Positions 33,492 to 39,557 of a stretch of DNA of 39,557 nucleotides are shown in pieces. The stretch spans positions 1-39,557 of the forward strand of contig JAFTKL010000067.1 in NCBI GenBank assembly GCA_017453285.1, written 5' to 3'. The DNA comes from Clostridia bacterium. Its GTDB lineage: Bacteria; Bacillota; Clostridia; Oscillospirales; CAG-272. The notes beneath the pieces were generated by a model that was not told where the DNA came from, did not search any database, and saw only the letters and a list, made by a program, of their open reading frames with translations. Position numbers and translations under genes: made by a program. Positions within the stretch are counted from its first letter, which is position 1. The number at the start of each line of letters is the position of its first letter.

Positions 33492-34979
33492 TTACTGCGA
33501 TAATTCCTTAGGATTCCAGCGTTCTTCCTCGGGTATCCAGGTGTCGAAATCGGTGAATGTCATATTGAGGTCGCCTGCGATATAGTTGGCAATTCCCTCG
33601 CCGAAAAATCTCTGATTAAAGCCGATAAACTGCGTTCCACCGCCGTTTCCGTCGTTGTAATGCGAATCACACACGGGCCAGAAAACGATGGTCGGGTGAA
33701 CGTAATCGTAGACCACGCCCGCGTTCGTGTCGCCGTAGCCGTGGTGCGCGAGCTGAAGGATATCGGCCTTGAGGCTATCGGTATAATTTCGCGCGATCTT
33801 GGGGTTGGGGATAGTATCCGAGTCTCCCATAAAGAGTGCTCTCTTGCCCATATAGTCGACCATAGCGACGTTGCAGAGCTCGTTGAGGTCGGTGATGGTG
33901 ACCTTGACAGGCAGAACGAGATCGGGGCTTGAGTAGATAGTGAGCGTGAGGTCGCGAACGTAGATCTTCTGACCCGGGTGCGCCTTCACGATCTGCTCGG
34001 GAGTCCATTTTTTAAGCGCGCTGTCAAGCCAGCCGACGATTTCCTTGCAATTTGCACTCTTTACGTGCTCGTCCGCGGGAACGTTGATGATCATTTTTTC
34101 AATGGTCATCGTTTTTCTGCACTCTGTCCTCTTTGCCATATCGCAGTACGCGCCCATATGGTCCTCGTGAGGATGGGTTATGTACCACGCGGCGATGCGG
34201 ATGTTCTTGGGGTCGGTCGCCATCTGTTGCAGAGTCTTTGTCAGCCAATCTGCAGAAGAGACGGTCGAGCCGTTGTAATATCCACCGTCGATGATGAAGA
34301 ACGAGCCGTCCGAAAGCTCGTAAACGTAGCCCATTCCGCCGGGCCAGCCGGTCTCGGCGATCGCGACCACGGTCAGCGAGTTAAGTCCGAGCTCCTCGTA
34401 CTCGTTCTCGCTCTCAAGACCCGGAAGCGAGAAGAGAGATCTGTCGTCGACCACTACTCTGACCTCTTTGTCAGCGGCGAGATAAAACGCGTTGACTATC
34501 TGGCTCTGTGTCGCGAATGTCGCGTAGAAATTATTTCCTATCACGTTGCTCGTGTAGTAAGAAAATCCTGCTTTGTAAAGGCTGTAAAGGTAATCCGAAT
34601 AGTCTTGCAGGGTCGCACTCTTCGCGACGTGCATATAGCTCTCGTCACCCATGTCGACATAAAGACTGTTGAACGCTCTGTCGCCGATCTTGCTCGGAAG
34701 AGCTGCGACAGCCGCGAGCTTTTCTTCGTCAAAATCGATGTCGGTTATGGCGACATCCTCGCCCTTTTGGAGTATCTGGTCGAGTATCTCGTTCTGAATT
34801 CCGCTGTCGGTGATCTCCTCGGTCGGTCTCTCCGTGGGATCGGTCTTACCATCGGTCGCCGCGACGCTCTCGGAATTGTTCTCGTTGCCGCCCTCGCCCT
34901 CGTTCTTCGAGCAGGAAGTGAGCGCGAGAAGTGTGATAAAGAGAGCGAGAACGAGCGATAAAATTCTGTAAAGCTTCAT
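33492..34979 (-). CDS. Lipoprotein with metallo-beta-lactamase fold
   Basis: This 495-residue exported lipoprotein has lipobox LTSC with Cys23 and a Glu/Asn/Thr-rich linker. An N-terminal domain of about 100 residues (about 80-180) precedes a metallo-beta-lactamase domain (about 203-495). Metal-site residues are visible: THPHEDH (268-274, His269, His271, Asp273, His274), IIDGG with Asp231, MGDSD and LAHHGYGD. The arrangement resembles ComEC/Rec2-type extracellular hydrolases. The substrate may be a phosphodiester, phosphorylated glycan or ester. It starts 1 bp after the stop of the upstream gene with AAAGGAGGG inside that gene's end, so translation is coupled. Confidence 0.88.
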   Translation of the reverse strand: MKLYRILSLVLALFITLLALTSCSKNEGEGGNENNSESVAATDGKTDPTERPTEEITDSGIQNEILDQILQKGEDVAITDIDFDEEKLAAVAALPSKIGDRAFNSLYVDMGDESYMHVAKSATLQDYSDYLYSLYKAGFSYYTSNVIGNNFYATFATQSQIVNAFYLAADKEVRVVVDDRSLFSLPGLESENEYEELGLNSLTVVAIAETGWPGGMGYVYELSDGSFFIIDGGYYNGSTVSSADWLTKTLQQMATDPKNIRIAAWYITHPHEDHMGAYCDMAKRTECRKTMTIEKMIINVPADEHVKSANCKEIVGWLDSALKKWTPEQIVKAHPGQKIYVRDLTLTIYSSPDLVLPVKVTITDLNELCNVAMVDYMGKRALFMGDSDTIPNPKIARNYTDSLKADILQLAHHGYGDTNAGVVYDYVHPTIVFWPVCDSHYNDGNGGGTQFIGFNQRFFGEGIANYIAGDLNMTFTDFDTWIPEEERWNPKELSQ

Positions 34980-34980
34980 A

Positions 34981-36549
34981 TCAGTTGCCCTCCTTTTTCT
35001 TGATCATCAGCGCACTTCCGAGCATAGCCGCAAGCACGACGGTGATACCGCCAATGCTCGAAGAGCATCCGCCGCCCGCCTGCGAGTCGGTGGATTCGGG
35101 CTCGGTGGGCACAGGCGTCGTTGCCTCCGGCTCGACCGCTTCGTTGTTCTCGAGAGCAGGGATAATCAGCGACTCTTCGTCTGTCTCTGCCTTGTTCTCG
35201 GCAAAGAGCTTTTTGCAATCGGCACATTCGTAATGCGCCATCATTCCCGCAACTCCGGGCTTCGCCTCAACCTTTTCTATAAGCGCGCCGAAATTGTGTC
35301 CCGCGACTCTCGTCAGCGCGAATTTGGTGGTCTTCTGACCGTTTTCGTCAAAGTAATTGTTACACTCGGAGCAAATATAATGCGCATTCATTCCGTCCTC
35401 CGAGCAGGTCGCGCGCGTCATGGCGATCAGCTCGCCAAGCTTGTGCGCGTAGTCACCTACAAGCTCTTCTTTATCAAGCTCGTTTCCGTCCGCGTCGTAG
35501 CAAGAAAGGCAGGCGGTGCAAAGATAATGCTCGCGCGCGCCCTTCTCGTCACAGCTACCGAGAGTTCCCTCGACCTTCTGATAAGCCACCGTGATCTTGC
35601 CCGTATTCTCGCATCCGACCGTAGTCACGTTGTACGCAACGCAGGGCAAAAGACCGTCCGAGCAGTTGCTGATGTTGAGCGCACCGCTGTTCTTGCAGTT
35701 CTCAAGCGTGGTGGTTCCACCGACCGATCCTGCGATACCCGCCGCGATGTATCTTCCCGCATCAGCCTGAATATCGATATTCGCCGCGTTGGTGCAGTTT
35801 ATAAAGGTAGACTCTGTCGCCTTGCCCGCGATACCGCCGACGTATCCCGTGATGAAAGCTCCGCCGTCGTTCAGTCCTGGGGTAACGCCCTTCTCGATAA
35901 GTATGCTTCCCTCGTTTGAGCAGTCGACGAAGCGCGTCGAGCTCGCATTCGCGACGATACCGCCCACGACCTCGATCTTAGAGTCGATCGCGCTGCTTCC
36001 CTTGACCGTGATGCTGCCCGTGTACTTTACGTTGGTCAGCACCGATCCTGCGCCTGTGTAGTAGATAACGCCTGCAAATCTCTTGTATCTGTGGCTGAAG
36101 CACATTTCCATATCAACGTCACAGGTCACGTTCGTCAGCGTGATCTTTCCGCAGACGTTTCCGTTACCCGAAGTGATCGGAGACTTCAAAAAAGGTTCCT
36201 TATCCCACACGATCTTGCCTGCGAGCGTCACGTTCTGAAGAGTGAAATTATCCACTCTGACAAAAAGGCTCTTTGACTGCGTAATAGTCTTGCCGTTTCC
36301 GTCGATGATCACGTTTGATATCGGCTCAGGATTCCATCCCGAGCCTACCGTCGCATCTACCGTGATGTCCTTGGTGAGATAGTATTTGTTGGGGGATGCC
36401 TCGCTTCCGCTTGTGATCTTAGCGAAATCCGCGCCCGACTCTATCGGTGTCCAGCCCGAAAAATCCTCTGCCGCGCTTGTCGGCATCATCGCAAATGAGC
36501 CTATGGCGAGCATAAGCAAAATAAGCATTGTTGCGATCAGCTTTTTCAT
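34981..36549 (-). CDS. Surface beta-helix protein with Cys-rich repeats and C-terminal anchor
   Basis: This 522-residue exported protein has a signal peptide (1 to about 27, TSA-AE). Residues about 40-340 form short repeating beta-strands (IIDGNGKTI, FTLQNVTLAG, GGIAGKATESTFINCTNAANI), like GLUG or right-handed beta-helix proteins that bind or cut polysaccharides. Three Cys-rich repeats follow (about 345-465), each with HYxCxxC (HYLCTAC, HYICSEC, HYECADC). They look like small metal-binding knuckles. The C-terminus has a Thr/Pro/Glu linker, then GGGCSSSIGG (Cys495), a helix and KKKEGN. AAGGAG lies upstream of the ATG. Second gene of the operon. No catalytic residues identified. Confidence 0.87.
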   Translation of the reverse strand: MKKLIATMLILLMLAIGSFAMMPTSAAEDFSGWTPIESGADFAKITSGSEASPNKYYLTKDITVDATVGSGWNPEPISNVIIDGNGKTITQSKSLFVRVDNFTLQNVTLAGKIVWDKEPFLKSPITSGNGNVCGKITLTNVTCDVDMEMCFSHRYKRFAGVIYYTGAGSVLTNVKYTGSITVKGSSAIDSKIEVVGGIVANASSTRFVDCSNEGSILIEKGVTPGLNDGGAFITGYVGGIAGKATESTFINCTNAANIDIQADAGRYIAAGIAGSVGGTTTLENCKNSGALNISNCSDGLLPCVAYNVTTVGCENTGKITVAYQKVEGTLGSCDEKGAREHYLCTACLSCYDADGNELDKEELVGDYAHKLGELIAMTRATCSEDGMNAHYICSECNNYFDENGQKTTKFALTRVAGHNFGALIEKVEAKPGVAGMMAHYECADCKKLFAENKAETDEESLIIPALENNEAVEPEATTPVPTEPESTDSQAGGGCSSSIGGITVVLAAMLGSALMIKKKEGN

Positions 36550-36559
36550 ATCTCTCTCC

Positions 36560-37465
36560 TTATTTATTAGTCTGTGTAATGTATTCTTCGGGAATGGCGG
36601 GCGTGTTGAAGGTCACATTGTACGCCGCCGTGTCGAGCACAGTCTTTACCTCGTCGCTGACGTTCACCTTGTACGCGATCTCCCTCGGGTCAAGCTCGAG
36701 CATCGTCGCGATTATCGTCGCCGCCGCAACGTAGCTGCCGATCGCGGACGGATGAGTCTTGTCGGGATCGTAAAGCTCGGTCTCGGGCGAGCTTTCAATA
36801 ACCTCGCCAAACGCAAGGCCAACGTGCGCCACCTTGACTCCAAGCTCCTTGCCGATCGCGCTGTATGCCGCGTCAAGTCGCCACTTCATATCCTCAACGC
36901 TCCAACCCTCAGCCTCAAGATCGGCACTTCCCTCTTTTCTCGCCCAGGTCGAGTAGAGTATCGGCTCAGCTCCGATCGCGCGGATCTTCTCGCAAAGCTC
37001 GCGAGTCGCATTATAGAAGCGAGCTCTGCCGCTGTCAAGCGCAGGTCGCTTGCTCTGCTCCTGCAGAACTACGAAATCATACTTGCCCGCGTTCTTCTCG
37101 TCAAGCGCCTCGGCCACCTTCTTGCCGTGCTCGTCAGAGGGGTCAGCAAACTTTTCAAGCGTGTATCCGCCGCTCGTGATCGAGCTGACGGTCACCTTGT
37201 ATCCCGCCTTCGAGGCAAGTCCGCGGAAGATGGTCCAGAGGCTGTTGTAATATGTGTAGCTGTTTCCTATGAAAAGCACGCTCAGCTCGGGGCGCGTGTC
37301 TGCGTTTGCCGTCGATTTCTCGGTCTTCTTTTCGGTTGGCGCATCGGTCTGCGCCTCGCTCGGTGCGTCGGTCGGCGTGTCCTCTCCCGAATTGCAGGAG
37401 ACAACCCCGAATGCCACCGAGGATATCATAAGCATAGCTAATATAAATGATAAAATTCTTTTCAT
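36560..37465 (-). CDS. Lipoprotein of the SGNH/DUF4886 hydrolase type
   Basis: This 301-residue exported lipoprotein has a hydrophobic signal with lipobox VVSC (Cys24), then a Thr/Pro/Glu/Ala linker. The hydrolase domain starts with LSVLFIGNSYTYYN (Ser69 as nucleophile) and continues with SITSGGYTLEKF and VVLQEQS. It ends with DPDKTHPSAIGSY (Asp235, His238), as in DUF4886-type SGNH proteins. Predicted role: removal of ester groups from extracellular glycans. The start at 37465 has GAGGTGA upstream; an ORF extended to 37537 would read through the promoter and is rejected. First gene of the four-gene exported operon. Confidence 0.9.
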   Translation of the reverse strand: MKRILSFILAMLMISSVAFGVVSCNSGEDTPTDAPSEAQTDAPTEKKTEKSTANADTRPELSVLFIGNSYTYYNSLWTIFRGLASKAGYKVTVSSITSGGYTLEKFADPSDEHGKKVAEALDEKNAGKYDFVVLQEQSKRPALDSGRARFYNATRELCEKIRAIGAEPILYSTWARKEGSADLEAEGWSVEDMKWRLDAAYSAIGKELGVKVAHVGLAFGEVIESSPETELYDPDKTHPSAIGSYVAAATIIATMLELDPREIAYKVNVSDEVKTVLDTAAYNVTFNTPAIPEEYITQTNK

Positions 37466-37493
37466 AGGATCACCTCTTAAAGTTTCTGATTTT

Positions 37494-37522
37494 ATTATAA
37501 CACGCGCACCGCGATAAGTCAA
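37494..37522 (-). promoter_or_regulatory. promoter of four-gene exported operon
   Basis: Minus strand TTGACT, 17-bp spacer, TATAAT with extended -10 TGT, about 28 bp before the start codon. Confidence 0.85.
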
Positions 37523-37571
37523 GGAGCTTTTTACCATGCAAAAATATCGCTCTACAAATTTTTTTATTCTC

Positions 37572-37600
37572 TTGAAAAGCGCAAAATTATATGCTATAAT
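37572..37600 (+). promoter_or_regulatory. promoter of GH36-like gene
   Basis: TTGAAA, 17-bp spacer, TATAAT with extended -10 TGC. It is divergent from the exported operon promoter; the two -35 boxes are about 50 bp apart. Confidence 0.83.
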
Positions 37601-37656
37601 AAAACCGTGCAGAGCCCTGCTCTCATTTACTTAACATTACCGAAAGGAAGACCGCT

Positions 37657-39357
37657 ATGTTTAACAACAATTGCCACTTCTCTCTTACAGATCAGACGCT
37701 TACCATTGGTAACTCTCTGTTCTCAAAGGATTTTTCTTCTATAGTATCGGCGACCGAGTCGCTCGTCGCCCCCAAGAGCCGCAGTATTCCCTACAACCGC
37801 GTGAGTGCTACGCGCGAGGACGGAAGGAAGGTCACGTTTGACGTTTGGGATGACATCCCGCTCGTCCGCATCGGCGACGACAGCGAGGACGTGCTCTTCA
37901 GACTCAAAGGCGAGCACTGGACGGTGCGCGCGATAAAGCTCAACGCATTCACCGACGACGTTGACACTCTTGCGGAGGACGTGCAGTACAACTATTTCTA
38001 TCAGGGCTTCCAAAAGTCTATCGTTGGCGACATATTCTTCTTCGAGGATCCCGAGACTGATGACGCGATGGTCGTCATCTCCGAGACTCCCGACTGGACT
38101 CGCGGCGAGCTGAGCATTCCTCAGCGCAAGGATTGCTCGGTAATTCTTAAAAACAAGGGTTATCCCGTGATCATCGGCTACTGCAAGAGAGGCGAATGCG
38201 AAGCTCTCTGCCGCAGCTACTTCAGGCACGTAAACAACTGCCCCGAGCTCGTGACGATGTCTAACACCTGGGGCGACTGCAACAGCCGCGACCGCGTTTG
38301 TGAGGCGTTCATCGACAAGGAGATCGACGCGGCAAAAGAGATCGGCGTTGATATCGTTCAGATAGACGACGGCTGGCAGGTAGCGGGAACGGTATATCAG
38401 AGGACCTGGGACGACGACGGTCTGCTCTTTGACGAGCACGCGTGGGATCACAACGTGGAGCGTTTCCCGAACGGCATTATGCCGCTCACCGACAAGGCAA
38501 AGCGCCTCGGCGTAAAGGTTGGTCTGTGGTTCGTACCCGCAAGCCGCCGCTGCTTCGAGCGACTTGAAGCCGACAAGGAAGTCATCACCCGTTGCTACAA
38601 CGAATACGGCGCGCGCTTCTTCAAGCTTGATATGTATCAGGCGGTAAGCAAGGAGCACACCGATAAATTCGTTGAGCTTCTTGAGCACATCCACTCGCTC
38701 GGCGACGACGTCAGCGTGCAGATGGACGTAACGCGCCACGACAGACTCAACTATCTTTGCGGCAACGAATACGGAACTATTTTCGTTGAGAACAGATACA
38801 CCAAGACCGCGAACTCCTTCCCGCACAGAGTTCTGCGCAACCTCTGGACCATCTCGAAGTATCAGCCCTCCAACCGTTTCCAGTTTGAGCTGATCAACCC
38901 CGACCTCAACAAAGAGTCCTACCGCGAGGGTGATCCCTTTGCACCCGCAAATTACGATATGGACTACCTCTTTGCAAGCGTAATGCTCTCTAATCCGCTC
39001 TTCTGGATGGAGATGCAGTTCCTCTCGGACGAGAGAAGAGCTCAGCTCATTCCGCTTATGAACGTGTGGAAGGAGCACAGACACGCGCTCGCAAAGGCTG
39101 ACGTAATGCCGATCGGCGAGATCCCCTCGGGCAGAAGCAATACGGGATTCTATATCTCAGTCGACGGCAAGCCCGAATATCTCCTGCTCTTCCGCGAGGC
39201 GACCGACCGCGCAGTTGCGACCTTCACGCTCCCCGTTGAGAGTGCTACGGCAGAGGTCCTCTACTCCAACGCAGACGCACAGGTCAAGATCGAGAACGGC
39301 GTTGCTACGGCGGAATTTTCAAAGCCCAGAGCATATGCGTTCATCAAGCTGAACTGA
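37657..39357 (+). CDS. GH36-like alpha-galactosidase (melibiase-type)
   Basis: This 566-residue cytoplasmic protein has no signal peptide. An N-terminal beta-sandwich (about 1-190) precedes a TIM barrel. TWGDCNS (about 206-212), VQIDDGWQ (234-241) and FFKLDMYQ with Asp325 as candidate nucleophile match clan GH-D (GH27/GH36) alpha-galactosidases. A C-terminal beta-domain runs from about 480. The acid/base residue was not assigned with confidence, so it could be a related activity such as alpha-N-acetylgalactosaminidase. Start with AAAGGA at 37643-37648. It is followed 4 bp later by an ECF S-component gene, so the two are probably one operon. Confidence 0.85.
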   Translation: MFNNNCHFSLTDQTLTIGNSLFSKDFSSIVSATESLVAPKSRSIPYNRVSATREDGRKVTFDVWDDIPLVRIGDDSEDVLFRLKGEHWTVRAIKLNAFTDDVDTLAEDVQYNYFYQGFQKSIVGDIFFFEDPETDDAMVVISETPDWTRGELSIPQRKDCSVILKNKGYPVIIGYCKRGECEALCRSYFRHVNNCPELVTMSNTWGDCNSRDRVCEAFIDKEIDAAKEIGVDIVQIDDGWQVAGTVYQRTWDDDGLLFDEHAWDHNVERFPNGIMPLTDKAKRLGVKVGLWFVPASRRCFERLEADKEVITRCYNEYGARFFKLDMYQAVSKEHTDKFVELLEHIHSLGDDVSVQMDVTRHDRLNYLCGNEYGTIFVENRYTKTANSFPHRVLRNLWTISKYQPSNRFQFELINPDLNKESYREGDPFAPANYDMDYLFASVMLSNPLFWMEMQFLSDERRAQLIPLMNVWKEHRHALAKADVMPIGEIPSGRSNTGFYISVDGKPEYLLLFREATDRAVATFTLPVESATAEVLYSNADAQVKIENGVATAEFSKPRAYAFIKLN

Positions 39358-39361
39358 AATT

Positions 39362-39557
39362 ATGGTCATAAAAAACAAAACTCACAGATTGACTCTGGCA
39401 GGCTTTTTTGTCGCACTCGGCATTATACTTCCGTTTGCGCTCGGTCACGGAATGGGAGTTCCCGGAACGCTGCTTCTGCCTATGCACCTGCCCGTCCTGC
39501 TGTGCGGATTTCTCTGCGGCCCGACGTACGGACTTCTGTGCGGAATGATCCTTCCGA
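39362..39557 (+). CDS. ECF transporter S component (N-terminal part, cut by window end)
   Basis: 65 residues are visible. MVIKNKTHRLTLAGFFVALG begins a membrane protein, and LPMHLPVLLCGFLCGPTYG is characteristic of substrate-binding S components of energy-coupling factor transporters, which import vitamins or trace metals. The start is 4 bp after the GH36-like stop and has no clear Shine-Dalgarno, so translational coupling is likely. Substrate unknown. The rest of the gene, and any linked EcfA or EcfT genes, lie outside the window. Confidence 0.85.
   Translation, partial: MVIKNKTHRLTLAGFFVALGIILPFALGHGMGVPGTLLLPMHLPVLLCGFLCGPTYGLLCGMILP

Overview
The window looks like chromosomal DNA of an uncultured, Gram-positive-type gut or rumen Clostridia, plausibly the Oscillospiraceae/Christensenellales neighbourhood. 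The reasons are lipoproteins with classical lipoboxes, InlB-type repeat proteins, an ECF-transporter S component, a non-DAP-type MurE, clostridial-style Thr/Pro/Glu linkers, and many glycoside hydrolases in short operons. Assignment to a genus is not possible from the sequence alone. No rRNA, tRNA, CRISPR array, transposase or phage gene was seen.

Layout. (1) 1-3320, minus strand: two tandem paralogous surface proteins (signal peptide, LamG-like domain, FIVAR-like helices, InlB B-repeats), the first cut by the window edge. (2) 3458-7774, plus: a cytoplasmic GH3 beta-glucosidase and an SGNH esterase in one operon, then an MFS permease with its own promoter. (3) 7775-8522: no protein gene; a compact candidate small RNA, a chain of hairpins and repeat copy A. 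(4) 8523-14585: ZIP metal transporter, a heterodimeric ABC exporter, pyruvate kinase. (5) 14983-18241, minus: a large membrane-anchored protein and a GNAT acetyltransferase. (6) 18331-24010, plus: an operon of a lone pre-ATP-grasp domain, an aspartate/glutamate racemase, a MurE-type ligase and two tandem beta-propeller hydrolase-like proteins; the first three point to D-Asp/L-Lys-type peptidoglycan chemistry. (7) 24514-29076: a 1520-residue secreted, anchored GH32 fructan hydrolase. (8) 29301-30473: an ion-transporter-superfamily permease lying between two inverted repeat copies (C and D). (9) 30474-31606: repeats, then a strong promoter, a long Y-shaped RNA fold and a terminator directly in front of a 65-residue ORF. 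(10) 31656-37465, minus: an operon of four exported proteins (SGNH lipoprotein, anchored beta-helix protein, metallo-beta-lactamase-fold lipoprotein, GH43-like lipoprotein). (11) 37657-end, plus: a GH36-like alpha-galactosidase followed closely by an ECF S component.

Together the genes describe a saccharolytic cell: exported enzymes and surface adhesins act on glycans, permeases import products, and cytoplasmic GH3/GH36-like enzymes and pyruvate kinase process them. The least explained material lies between genes: a four-copy intergenic repeat family (A-D) arranged as two inward-facing pairs, two candidate structured RNAs (about 7821-7912 and 31197-31394), and a shared C-terminal sorting signal (Gly/Cys motif, hydrophobic helix, Lys tail) on three surface proteins. 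Most promoters found here have a 17-bp spacer, and many also have an extended -10 TGn.
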